A stretch of DNA of 64,000 nucleotides, from contig JBGPBV010000013.1 of NCBI GenBank assembly GCA_041481445.1, forward strand, positions 1 to 64,000, written 5' to 3'. The translations under genes and the position numbers were made by a program. Numbering within the stretch: position 1 is the first letter of the stretch; each line of letters opens with the position of its first letter. Below are positions 34,713-42,810 of this stretch, in pieces. The notes under the pieces were generated by a model. It did not search any database. It saw nothing but the letters and a program-made list of their open reading frames with translations, and was not told the DNA's origin. This DNA comes from AA29 sp041481445. Lineage in GTDB: Bacteria; Acidobacteriota; Vicinamibacteria; Fen-336.

Positions 34713-35443
34713 CCGGACCCTCCGCGCGCCGGGGTGCGGATCAGGTCGTCGACCACCTCCTCGAAGGTGTGGAGGCCGCTCCGCTCCGCGATCCACTCCG
34801 CGGCCAGCACCGCGCCCAGCGCGAACCCCTGCCGCGTCCGCGCCCGGTGCTCGAGGAGGATCTCGTCTCCGCCGGAGTCGAACCCGACGGTGTGCTCGCC
34901 CACGATCCCGCCGGCGCGGACGGCGGAGACGTGGAAGCGGTCGGCGGGGAGGGCGCCTTCGAGCGAGGTCGCCGCCTTGAGGCGCGCCCCCGGAGCGGAC
35001 TCGAGGATGCGGGCCAGGGCGCGGGCGGTGCCGGACGGCGCGTCCTTCTTCTGGCGGTGGTGCTTCTCGAGGACGTAGGGATCGTATTCGGGGAAGTGCG
35101 CGACGATCCGCGCGGCCTCGCGGACGACCTTGTAGAAGAGGTTCACGCCCAGCGAGAAGTTCGCGGCGTACACGACCCCGCCCTTGGCCTCCTGGACCAG
35201 GCGCTGCACGTCGCCGAGGTGGCCGTCCCAGCCCGTGGTGCCGATCACGTACCGCGCGCGGGCTTTCAGCGCGGAACGCGTGTTGGCCAGGACCGCGTCC
35301 GGTTGCGTGAAGTCGATCCCCACCGGGCAGTCGGCGGGGAACTGCTTGCCCTGGAGCGTGATCACCGGCTCGTGGTGCCGGTCGCGCAGGACGGCCGCCA
35401 CCTCGCGGCCCATCTTCCCGTAGCCGACCACGGCCACCCTCAC
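34709..35443 (-). CDS. dapB: 4-hydroxy-tetrahydrodipicolinate reductase
   Basis: 244 residues of DapB, which reduces hydroxy-tetrahydrodipicolinate in the diaminopimelate/lysine pathway. The N-terminus VAVVGYGKMGREVAAV binds NAD(P)H; the signature EKHHRQKKDAPSGTA is near residue 130; VGEHTVGFDSGGDEI follows. The GTG start overlaps the lysC stop (GTGA), so it is the third gene of asd-lysC-dapB. dapA is not in the window. Confidence 0.95.
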   Translation of the reverse strand: MRVAVVGYGKMGREVAAVLRDRHHEPVITLQGKQFPADCPVGIDFTQPDAVLANTRSALKARARYVIGTTGWDGHLGDVQRLVQEAKGGVVYAANFSLGVNLFYKVVREAARIVAHFPEYDPYVLEKHHRQKKDAPSGTARALARILESAPGARLKAATSLEGALPADRFHVSAVRAGGIVGEHTVGFDSGGDEILLEHRARTRQGFALGAVLAAEWIAERSGLHTFEEVVDDLIRTPARGGSG

Positions 35444-36801
35444 GGCTGGCCCTCGAAGAACTCGCGGTGCAGGAGCCGGACCGCGCGCTCGGCGTCCGCC
35501 TCCGCCACCACGAACGAGAAGTTCACGTCGGAGGCGCCGAACGAGATCATGACCACGTTCACCTCGCGCAGGGTCTGGAACACGCGCGCGGCCAGGCCGG
35601 GATGCCGGCTGAAGCCGCGGCCGATCACGCTCACGATGGCCATGGACGAGAGCACCTCGACCTCGCCCAGCGTCCCGAGCTCCTCCTCCACGGCGGGGAC
35701 GGCCTGGGGGTCGTCGACGGTGAGCGAGATCGAGACCTCGGAGGTGGCGATCAGGTCCACCGGCGTGCGGTGCCGGGCGAAGACCTCGAACACGCGGGCC
35801 ACGAACCCGTACGCCATCAGCATGCGCGGCTGCGCGATCAGGATGACGGCGATCCCCTTCTTGAAGGCGATGGCGCGCGGCTCGCCCTTCTCCGCCCCCT
35901 CCAGGCGGCCGGCGATGAGCGTGCCCGGCGCGGACGGGTTGAGCGAGTTCAGGACCCGCACGGGGATCCCGCGCTCCACCGCCGGCTTGATCGTGGCCGG
36001 ATGCAGGACCTTGGCCCCGAAGTAGGCCAGCTCGGCCGCCTCGTCGAAGCTGACCTCCGGGACCACGCGCGCGGCCGGCACCACCCGCGGGTCCACCGTC
36101 ATCATCCCGTCCACGTCCGTCCAGATCTGGATCTCCTCCGCGTCCAGGGCCGCCCCGATCACCGCCGCCGACCAGTCGCTGCCGCCGCGGCCGAGGGTGG
36201 TGGCCACGCCCTTGCGCGTGCTGCCGATGAAGCCGGGCAGCACGGGGACGATGCGGTCGTCGAGCAGGGGCTTGACCGCGCGCGCGGCCGCGGCGCGGGT
36301 CTCGTCCATGAGGGGGGCGGCGCGGCCGAAGGTCTCGTCGGTGACGATCACGCCGCGCGCGTCCACGCCCTGCGCGCGCAGGCCTTCCGCCTCCAGAGAG
36401 GCGGCCACGATCTCGTAGGAGAGGCGCTCGCCGATGCCGGAGATGGCGTCCAGGGTGCGGGCGGTGAGCTCGGCCAGGTGGTAGACGCCGGTGTAGAGGG
36501 CGCGCAGCTCTCCGATGGCGGCGTCGAGATGGGCGAACAGGCGGTCCTGCACGGGACCCCTGGCCACCAGGTCCCGGATGGCGCGGTGATGGCGGTCGAG
36601 GACCTCGAAGACGACGCCCTCGTAGTCGGAGTCGCGCTCGAGCGCGAGGTGGGCGCCGCTCACGAGCAGGTCGGTGACCTTGGAGAAGGCGGAGACCACC
36701 ACCACCGGGCGCCGGTCCAGCCGCTCGCGCACGCGCTCGGCGAGGGCGCGGATGCGCTCGGGGGACCCGACGGAGGTCCCCCCGAACTTCATGACGATCA
36801 C
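35440..36801 (-). CDS. lysC: aspartate kinase
   Basis: 453 residues: the kinase domain opens VIVMKFGGTSVGSPERI and contains GFIGSTRKGVATTLGRGGSDW (in two overlapping family blocks near 205-225) and TDVDGMMTVDPR; two ACT domains occupy the last 150 residues, suggesting feedback control by lysine and/or threonine. The GTG at 36801 overlaps the asd stop; an ATG at 36792 is three codons later. Coupled translation of asd, lysC and dapB gives the trunk of lysine, threonine and methionine synthesis. Confidence 0.95.
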   Translation of the reverse strand: MIVMKFGGTSVGSPERIRALAERVRERLDRRPVVVVSAFSKVTDLLVSGAHLALERDSDYEGVVFEVLDRHHRAIRDLVARGPVQDRLFAHLDAAIGELRALYTGVYHLAELTARTLDAISGIGERLSYEIVAASLEAEGLRAQGVDARGVIVTDETFGRAAPLMDETRAAAARAVKPLLDDRIVPVLPGFIGSTRKGVATTLGRGGSDWSAAVIGAALDAEEIQIWTDVDGMMTVDPRVVPAARVVPEVSFDEAAELAYFGAKVLHPATIKPAVERGIPVRVLNSLNPSAPGTLIAGRLEGAEKGEPRAIAFKKGIAVILIAQPRMLMAYGFVARVFEVFARHRTPVDLIATSEVSISLTVDDPQAVPAVEEELGTLGEVEVLSSMAIVSVIGRGFSRHPGLAARVFQTLREVNVVMISFGASDVNFSFVVAEADAERAVRLLHREFFEGQP

Positions 36802-37847
36802 GGCAGCAGGTCCCGGGCCTTGAGCAGCTCCGCGTTGAGGATGGCCACCCCCGCCGCCCCGCGGATCGTGTTGTGGACGAGGACCTCCATGCGGACGTCG
36901 AAGACCTTGTCCGCGCGCACCCGGCCCACCGTCACCGCCATGCCCCCCTCGCGGTCGCGGTCGAGGCGGGGCTGCGGCCGGTCCACCTGGGGAAGGACGT
37001 GGATGGGACGCCGGGGGGCGGTGGGGAGCTTGCGCTCCTGCGGCTCGCCGCGGAAGGAGGCCAGGGCCTCCACGACCTTGTCCGGAGTGGCCTTGAGCTC
37101 GAGGCGGGCGAGGACGGCCATCGTGTGGCCGTCCGTCACCGCCACGCGGTGCACGGAGGCGGAGATCGCGATCGGCGCCGGCTCGAACCTGCCCGCGGTG
37201 AAGCGGCCGAGGATGCGCAGCGGCTCCGTCTCGATCTTCTCCTCCTCGCCGCCCCCGATGTAGGGGATGACGTTGTCCGCGATGTCCATCGAGGCCACGC
37301 CGGGATAGCCGGCCCCGGAGAGGGCCTGCAGCGTGACCACCGCCACCTCCTGCAGGCCGAAGCTCCGCTGCAGGGGGGCCAGGGCCATGGCCAGGCCGAC
37401 CACGCTGCAGTTGGGGTTGGTCACGATGTACCCGCCGCCGGTGCGCTTGCGCTGCACGGCCAGGGCCTCGAGGTGCTCGGCGTTGACCTCCGGGATCAGG
37501 AGGGGCACGTCGGGGTCCATGCGGTGGTTGCGCGAGTTCGACACCACGGCGTGGCCGCGGGAGGCGAGGACGGTCTCGATCTCGCCCGCCACCGACGAGT
37601 CCAGGCCCGAGAACAGGATCTTCGACTCGAACCGCTCGTCGCAGCCCTTGACCACGCGTGCGGCCGCCGACTCGGGCAGGGTGGTGGTCTGGCGCCACGT
37701 GCACGCCTCCGCGTAGGGCTTGCCCGCCGAGCGGTCCGAGGCCGCCAGCTCCGCCACCTCGAACCACGGGTGGTCGGCCAGGAGCTGTACGAAACGCTGT
37801 CCCACGGCGCCCGTCGCGCCGAGCACGCCGACACCGATCTTCGCCAT
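36798..37847 (-). CDS. asd: aspartate-semialdehyde dehydrogenase
   Basis: 349 residues. VGVLGATGAVGQRFVQLL is the NADP-binding loop, VTNPNCSVVGLAMAL holds the catalytic cysteine near residue 148, and QALSGAGYPG follows. Together with the length, these match the archaeal/fungal-type enzyme rather than the E. coli type. It is first in the asd-lysC-dapB operon. A TAGAAT box lies 6 bases before the ATG, so the message may be leaderless. It diverges from dgt. Confidence 0.95.
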   Translation of the reverse strand: MAKIGVGVLGATGAVGQRFVQLLADHPWFEVAELAASDRSAGKPYAEACTWRQTTTLPESAAARVVKGCDERFESKILFSGLDSSVAGEIETVLASRGHAVVSNSRNHRMDPDVPLLIPEVNAEHLEALAVQRKRTGGGYIVTNPNCSVVGLAMALAPLQRSFGLQEVAVVTLQALSGAGYPGVASMDIADNVIPYIGGGEEEKIETEPLRILGRFTAGRFEPAPIAISASVHRVAVTDGHTMAVLARLELKATPDKVVEALASFRGEPQERKLPTAPRRPIHVLPQVDRPQPRLDRDREGGMAVTVGRVRADKVFDVRMEVLVHNTIRGAAGVAILNAELLKARDLLP

Positions 37848-37853
37848 GACGTC

Positions 37854-37859
37854 ATTCTA
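37854..37859 (-). promoter_or_regulatory. -10 box abutting the asd start
   Basis: On the minus strand TAGAAT is followed by six bases and then the asd ATG (37847). There is no ribosome-binding site between them, the arrangement expected for a leaderless transcript. Confidence 0.5.
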
Positions 37860-37896
37860 GCCGGTCGGGCGGTAGAATCGCCGGCGGAGGCGAGGC

Positions 37897-39051
37897 ATGG
37901 AGCTGGTGGACCGCAAGGCGCTGGAGGAGCGGGAGGACTCCTTCCTGGCGCCCTACGGCATGCGCAGCGCCCGCAGCCGCGGCCGCCACCACCCGGAGCC
38001 GGAGGACCCCAACCGCACCTGCTTCCAGCGCGACCGCGACCGCGTCATCCACAGCTCGTCCTTCCGGCGCCTCGAGTACAAGACGCAGGTCTTCGTCAAC
38101 CACGAGGGCGACAACTACCGCACGCGCCTGACCCACAGCCTGGAGGGGGCGCAGATCGGGCGCAGCGTCGCCCGCAGCCTCGCCCTCAACGAGGAGCTGA
38201 CGGAATGCCTCGTGCTCGGCCACGACCTCGGCCACACGCCCTTCGGGCACTCGGGCGAGAAGGTCATGAGCGAGCTCATGGCCGCGCACGGCGGCTTCGA
38301 GCACAACCGCCAGACCCTGCGCATCCTGGAGGTGCTGGAGGAGCGGTACCCGAAGTTCCCGGGCCTCAACCTGACCTGGGAGGTCCGCGAGGGCATCATC
38401 AAGCACCAGCCGGAGAGCGACGCGCAGGCCCCGGCCGAGTACGCGCCGGGGGAGGCCCCGACCCTGGAGGCGCAGCTCGTCGATTTCGTGGACGAGATCG
38501 CCTACAACAACCACGACATCGACGACGCGATCGCCTCCGGGATGATCACCGTGGACAAGATCCGCGCGGTGGCCCTCTTCCGGGACGCCCACGACGAGGT
38601 CATGGCGGAGGGGATCCAGGGCGAGCGCCTCCGGCGCCACCAGACGGTGCGGCGCATCATCAGCCGCTGCACGCGCGACCTCGTCCTCACGACCCTCGAG
38701 ACCCTCCGCGCCGCCGGCGTCGGATCCGTGGAGGAGGTGCGCGGGGCCGGGCGCCGGCTGGTCGGCTACTCGCCCGACATGTCGCGGCGAGTGCGGGAGC
38801 TGAAGGACTTCCTGTTCACGAACATGTACCGGAACTACCGCGTGGTGCGGATGGGGGGCAAGGCGGGCCGGATCCTGCGCGACCTCTTCCTGTCCTACGT
38901 GGACGAGCCGCTCCAGCTCCCCCCGCACTACCAGGAGCGCATCCCGCGCGACGGCGTCCACCGCGTCGTCTGCGACTACATCGCGGGCATGACCGACCGC
39001 TTCGCCGTCGACGAGCACCGCAAGCTGTTCGATCCCACCGTACGCGTCTAG
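37897..39051 (+). CDS. dgt: deoxyguanosinetriphosphate triphosphohydrolase-like protein
   Basis: 384 residues of the HD-domain dGTPase family. Metal-binding residues are seen in TRLTHSLEGAQIGRS and in LGHDLGHTPFGHSGEKVM (near residues 107-125); RDRDRVIHSSSFRRLEYKTQV is the N-terminal block (in part), and DEIAYNNHDIDDAI carries the later Asp. It removes triphosphate from dNTPs. GGAGG precedes the ATG by about 8 bases, and a TAGAAT box lies 18 bases upstream. Confidence 0.93.
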   Translation: MELVDRKALEEREDSFLAPYGMRSARSRGRHHPEPEDPNRTCFQRDRDRVIHSSSFRRLEYKTQVFVNHEGDNYRTRLTHSLEGAQIGRSVARSLALNEELTECLVLGHDLGHTPFGHSGEKVMSELMAAHGGFEHNRQTLRILEVLEERYPKFPGLNLTWEVREGIIKHQPESDAQAPAEYAPGEAPTLEAQLVDFVDEIAYNNHDIDDAIASGMITVDKIRAVALFRDAHDEVMAEGIQGERLRRHQTVRRIISRCTRDLVLTTLETLRAAGVGSVEEVRGAGRRLVGYSPDMSRRVRELKDFLFTNMYRNYRVVRMGGKAGRILRDLFLSYVDEPLQLPPHYQERIPRDGVHRVVCDYIAGMTDRFAVDEHRKLFDPTVRV

Positions 39052-39070
39052 GCCGGGGCCGGCCCGCCGT

Positions 39071-39281
39071 CTGTGGAAATCCTGTGGATCCGGGTGCGCA
39101 TCGGCTGTGGATCCGCTGTCGGCCCGCGGTCGATAGCCTGTGGATTCCCTGTGGATCGCGCGTCGACGAGCCTGTGGACCGCCTGTGGACGGCCTGTGCA
39201 AGGCCGGGCCGGCCACGGCGGAAAACCTGTGCATCGCCTGTTCACGAGCGGCCGCGCCGCTGTGGAAAAGATGTGGACGAG
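39071..39281 (+). repeat. array of ~19 degenerate 11-bp DnaA-box-like repeats
   Basis: Units with consensus CTGTGGATCGC follow each other with an 11-base period. Clear TGTGGA cores start at 39072, 39083, 39106, 39139, 39150, 39173, 39184, 39261 and 39272, with variants TGTGCA at 39195 and 39228 and TGTTCA at 39239. All are in one orientation, and the gaps are 11, 22-23 or 33 bases. The core resembles the reverse complement of the DnaA box (TGTGGATAA); TGTGGAAAA at 39261 fits the relaxed box TTWTNCACA. The array fills the non-coding gap between two convergent genes. Confidence 0.8.
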
Positions 39282-39291
39282 CGCCTCCGCA

Positions 39292-40284
39292 TCAGTGCGG
39301 GGGCGGCGCCTCGAACAGGCGGCGGATCTCCGCGACCTCGGAGGTCGTGCCCAGCGCCACCATCAGCTTGATGCGCGCCTTCGGTCCCGGCAGGTCCTGG
39401 CCGAGGATCACCCCCAGCTCGTGCAGCATCTGCCCGCCGCCTTCGTAGCCGTAGAGCGGCGCCACGCGCCCCTCCGCGCAGCGCGACACGAGCACGACGG
39501 GGACGCTGGCGGCGAGGGCGGCACGGATCCCCGGCAGCGCGGAGGGCGGCACGTTGCCGGCGCCCGTGCCCTCGACGACCAGGCCACGCGCGCCGCGGGC
39601 GAGCGACGCGCGCAGGAGGCCGTCGTCGACCCCGGGCGCCATCGTGTGGAGGTCCACCTCCGCGACCAGGCGCCGCGCGCGCAGCGGGGGCGCGCGGTAG
39701 GCCGGGCGCTGGAACACGACCTGGCCGTGGTCGAGGACGGCCAGCGGGCCGCGCGGGCTGCGGAAGGCGGCCAGGCTCTGCGTGTGCCACTTGGTCGCCT
39801 CCGCCGCGGCGTGCACCTGCTCGCCCACCGCCACCAGGACGCCGCGCCCGCGCCCGTCCGGGTGCACGGCCGTCCGCACCGCGGTCATCAGGTTGGCCGG
39901 GCCGTCCCAGCCCGGATCGGACACCGTGCGCATGGCCCCGCAGAGCACGACCGGCTTGTCGCGGTCGAGGGTGAGGTCGAGGAGGAAGGCCGTCTCCTCG
40001 ATCGTGTCGGTGCCGTGGGTGAGCACGACCGCGTCCACGGCCTCCTCCGCCAGCAGCTCGGCCACGCGTCCCCTGAGCCGCCACATCCAGTGCGGGGTGA
40101 CGTGAGGGCCGGGGAGGCGCGCGTAGTCCTCGAGGGTGAGCCGGGCCTCCTTGCGCAGGCCGTGCACGCGGGCCACGATCTCCTCCCCCGACATCGCGGG
40201 CACGGCCGCGCCCGTCCCGGGGTCCACGCGCATCGAGATGGTGCCGCCCGTGAACAGCACGTGCACGTGGCGCCGCCCGCTCAT
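39292..40284 (-). CDS. asparaginase (type I/II family)
   Basis: 330 residues. The first catalytic threonine is in VLFTGGTISM near residue 12, and the second set in VVLTHGTDTIEETAFLL near 90 (T-D-T with the nearby lysine of DRDKPVVLCGAMR). It hydrolyses L-asparagine to aspartate and ammonia. No signal peptide is seen, so it is probably cytosolic. It overlaps the EamA gene by ATGA. Its product aspartate feeds the asd-lysC pathway encoded nearby, though that link may be chance. Confidence 0.9.
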   Translation of the reverse strand: MSGRRHVHVLFTGGTISMRVDPGTGAAVPAMSGEEIVARVHGLRKEARLTLEDYARLPGPHVTPHWMWRLRGRVAELLAEEAVDAVVLTHGTDTIEETAFLLDLTLDRDKPVVLCGAMRTVSDPGWDGPANLMTAVRTAVHPDGRGRGVLVAVGEQVHAAAEATKWHTQSLAAFRSPRGPLAVLDHGQVVFQRPAYRAPPLRARRLVAEVDLHTMAPGVDDGLLRASLARGARGLVVEGTGAGNVPPSALPGIRAALAASVPVVLVSRCAEGRVAPLYGYEGGGQMLHELGVILGQDLPGPKARIKLMVALGTTSEVAEIRRLFEAPPPH

Positions 40285-41147
40285 GCCCCCTCGCTCCGCA
40301 CCACGAGCACGAGGGCGGCCAGGACGAGGGCGCCGCCCGCGATCGTGAGCCGCCCCGGCACCTCGCCGAACACCGCGTAGGCCAGGAGGGAGGCGCCGAT
40401 GGGCTCGCCGAGCAGGAAGAGGCCGACGGTCGGGGCGGGGATGTGCCGTAGCGACCGGTTCACGAGGCCGTGGCCGAGCACGGTCGGGACCAGGGCCAGG
40501 GCCAGGAAGACCGCGAACGTGCGCGCGGGATAGGCGAGCAGGGGCACGCGCGCGGCCAGGACCAGCACCCCGAGAGTGGCGGCGGCGGCGGCCCACACGC
40601 CCACGACGTACGCGCGCAGGGGCAGCGCCTCGCGCAGGCCGCGGCCGATCACGTGGTAGAGCGACATCGTGACCGCGCCCGCCATGGCCAGGGCGACCCC
40701 GGTGAGGGACGCCATCCCCGACTGCCAGTCACCGGCCGCGATCAGGACGGCGCCGGCCAGGGCCAGGCCCATGGCGAGGAGCACGGCGGGCGAGGCCGGC
40801 TCCCGCAGGAGCCACCACGAGAACACGAGCGTGAACAGGGGGGCGGTGTTGACGAGCAGGACGGAGGCGGCCACCGACGTGTACGAGAGGCTGGCGATCC
40901 AGGTCGCGAAGTGCACGCCGAGCGAGACCCCGGAGGCGACGAGCAGCCCGCGCGGGCGCGCGGCCAGAAGGGGCCAGGCGCGCGCGAGCGAGGGGACGGC
41001 GAACGGCGCCACCGCCACCGAGGCCAGGAAGATGCGGTAGAAGGCCACGGCCAGGGCGGGGGCGTGGGCCAGGCGGACGAAGATGCTGCCCACGGAGACG
41101 CAGGCCACGGCGAGGAGGAGCAGCCCGTAGCCGCGCTCCGCCTTCAC
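40281..41147 (-). CDS. EamA-family (DMT) transporter
   Basis: 288 residues with ten hydrophobic segments in two five-helix EamA repeats (VGSIFVRLAHAPALAVAFYR in the first, LYHVIGRGLREALPL in the second). The GTG start overlaps the stop of the alanyl-tRNA-editing gene. Such drug/metabolite transporters often export amino acids or metabolites; the substrate is unknown. Confidence 0.88.
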   Translation of the reverse strand: MKAERGYGLLLLAVACVSVGSIFVRLAHAPALAVAFYRIFLASVAVAPFAVPSLARAWPLLAARPRGLLVASGVSLGVHFATWIASLSYTSVAASVLLVNTAPLFTLVFSWWLLREPASPAVLLAMGLALAGAVLIAAGDWQSGMASLTGVALAMAGAVTMSLYHVIGRGLREALPLRAYVVGVWAAAAATLGVLVLAARVPLLAYPARTFAVFLALALVPTVLGHGLVNRSLRHIPAPTVGLFLLGEPIGASLLAYAVFGEVPGRLTIAGGALVLAALVLVVRSEGA

Positions 41148-42349
41148 GCCGCGGTCACGTCTCCGCGCACCGTCCGCGCCGCTCCCGCCAGCACCTCGTC
41201 GAGGAGGTCGACGCGGTCGCCGCCTCCCTGGGCGAGGTCGCCCTTGCCGCCGCCGCGCCCGCCCAGGGCGGCCACCGCCTGGCGCAGCAGGGCGGGAACG
41301 TCGTGGCCGAGCCCCGCGCTCTGCGCGAACACGAGGTGGGCCTTGTCGGCGCGGCTGCCCAGGAGGGCCACGGCGGGGGCGATCTGTGTGAGCTTCTGGG
41401 CGAGCAGGCGCAGGTCGGCCGCGGGCCAGCCCTCGTAGGTCGCGACCACCACCGCCGGCCGGTCCGGCGGCGCCTGGCCGAGCAGCCGATGCGCCTCGCC
41501 CAGGAGCGCGCGCTCGAGCAGCTCCTGCCGCTGGCGCTCGCCCTCGAGGAGCGCATCCATGGCCCGGCGTCCGGCCGCGGGCAGGTCGTCGAGCGAAGAC
41601 GAGAAGGTCGCGGCCAGGTCCCGCAGGAGCGCGGCCCGCGCGTGGAAGGCCTTCACCGCGCGGTGCCCGCACACGAAGCGCACCCGGCTGCCCGCCTTGT
41701 ACCGCTCGTGGCCCAGGACCACCACCACCCCGACCTCCGACGTCGTGCGCGGGTGGGTGCCCCCGCAGGCCTGCAGGTCGAACCCCGCCGCCTCCACCAG
41801 GCGCACGGAGTCGCCCGCCTCGTCGGGGACCTTCACGCCGAGCCCGGCCGCCTCCGCGCTCGTGACCACGCGCACCGTCACCTTTCGGCCTTCCCAGACC
41901 ACCTCGTTTGCGCGTCGCTCCGCCTCGCGCACCGTGGGCTCGTCCACCTCCCGGTCGAGGTCGATCGTCGATTCCTCGGCGCCCAGATGGAAGCTGGTGG
42001 TGCGGGACGAGCTCGAGATCTCGACGAACGCGCGCGACAGGAGGTGCTGGCCGTGGTGCTGCTGGCGGTGGTCGCGGCGGCGCTCGGCGTCCACGCGCCC
42101 GTGCACGGCCTGGCCCTCCGGGATCGGCCGGTCCAGCACGTGGAGGATCGCGTCGTCCTCCGCGTCGAGCACCGCCAGCACGGAGGCCTCACCGAGGAGG
42201 CCCAGGTCCCAGGGCTGGCCGCCGCTCTCGGCGTAGAAGGCGGTGCGGTCGAGGACGACCGCGGGCCGGCCCTCGTGCTCGCGCTGGGCCACCACGCGCG
42301 CGTCGAACTCGAGGAGGTAGGGATCGTCGTGGTACAGGCGCCGGGTCAT
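41144..42349 (-). CDS. alanyl-tRNA editing protein (AlaX-L type)
   Basis: 401 residues without a synthetase core. The N-terminal part (RTAFYAESGGQPWD) and the editing zinc site (QQHHGQHLLSRAF near residue 93; CGGTHPRTTSEVG near 195) match AlaRS editing domains; the last 130 residues are a DHHA1 domain with GGRGGGKGDLAQGGG. It removes serine or glycine wrongly attached to tRNA-Ala. ATG 42349 begins as homologues do (MTRRLYHDDPYLLEF); the ATG at 42361 sits inside a probable -10 box. Confidence 0.9.
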   Translation of the reverse strand: MTRRLYHDDPYLLEFDARVVAQREHEGRPAVVLDRTAFYAESGGQPWDLGLLGEASVLAVLDAEDDAILHVLDRPIPEGQAVHGRVDAERRRDHRQQHHGQHLLSRAFVEISSSSRTTSFHLGAEESTIDLDREVDEPTVREAERRANEVVWEGRKVTVRVVTSAEAAGLGVKVPDEAGDSVRLVEAAGFDLQACGGTHPRTTSEVGVVVVLGHERYKAGSRVRFVCGHRAVKAFHARAALLRDLAATFSSSLDDLPAAGRRAMDALLEGERQRQELLERALLGEAHRLLGQAPPDRPAVVVATYEGWPAADLRLLAQKLTQIAPAVALLGSRADKAHLVFAQSAGLGHDVPALLRQAVAALGGRGGGKGDLAQGGGDRVDLLDEVLAGAARTVRGDVTAA

Positions 42350-42359
42350 GGGAGCGCCC

Positions 42360-42365
42360 ATTCTA
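42360..42365 (-). promoter_or_regulatory. -10 box near the AlaX start
   Basis: TAGAAT on the minus strand is followed by ten bases and the ATG at 42349; the overlapping in-frame ATG at 42361 is part of this box. This arrangement gives a leader of only a few bases. Confidence 0.45.
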
Positions 42366-42392
42366 GAAGATTCCGGCGCGGCGGCGCGGCGG

Positions 42393-42755
42393 CTACTTGG
42401 ATCGGCGTCGGCGGGGGAGGCGCGCCGCCATCGCCCGGTCCAGAGCGGCCAGGTCCACTTCCGGGGGAGGCGGCAGGGTCAACATCGGGCTCGCCTCGCC
42501 CGGCTCCTCCAGGCCCGCCGTCGCCGCCCGCCGTGGCACGTGGAAGGTCGCTCCGCAGGCGTCGCACCGGCAGGCGTCGAGGCCGAGCGCGTGCGTCCAG
42601 TCCGCCCACACCCGGCGGACGCGGCGGCTACCGCACTGGCCGCACTCGGCATCGCCGCCCCAGAGCGCGAGGCGCAGGAGCGACGACCAGCGGGACCAGG
42701 AGTGTGGACGTCGCCGGGGTCCGGGAGTTTCGAAGGAGGGCGACCAATGCGCCAT
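42393..42755 (-). CDS. small putative zinc-ribbon protein
   Basis: About 120 residues. Two C-x2-C pairs, ECGQCGS near residue 36 and CRCDACGATFHV near 61, form a plausible zinc ribbon separated by about 25 residues. The rest is basic or proline-rich, ending RLPRRRRSK. The ATG at 42755 (MAHWSPSFETP) is chosen over an earlier one at 42788; GAAGGAGGGCGAC overlaps on the other strand and gives no help. It fills the gap between thrC and the AlaX gene on their strand. Function unknown; it could be a chance frame. Confidence 0.45.
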   Translation of the reverse strand: MAHWSPSFETPGPRRRPHSWSRWSSLLRLALWGGDAECGQCGSRRVRRVWADWTHALGLDACRCDACGATFHVPRRAATAGLEEPGEASPMLTLPPPPEVDLAALDRAMAARLPRRRRSK

Positions 42756-42810
42756 GCGTACCCACGGGTCTGCTGCGGAGGCAGCCACCCGCGCCTAAGC
42801 TACCACGGAT

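Noticed and set aside
39071..39281. Calling the DnaA-box-like array a confirmed chromosomal origin
   Set aside because: There is no dnaA, dnaN, gyrB or rpmH nearby and no AT-rich unwinding stretch, so only a candidate binding array is claimed.
36873..39371. An 832-codon + strand frame opposite asd and across dgt
   Set aside because: It is a shadow of asd and dgt and has no protein similarity. Its end only translates the 11-bp repeat array.
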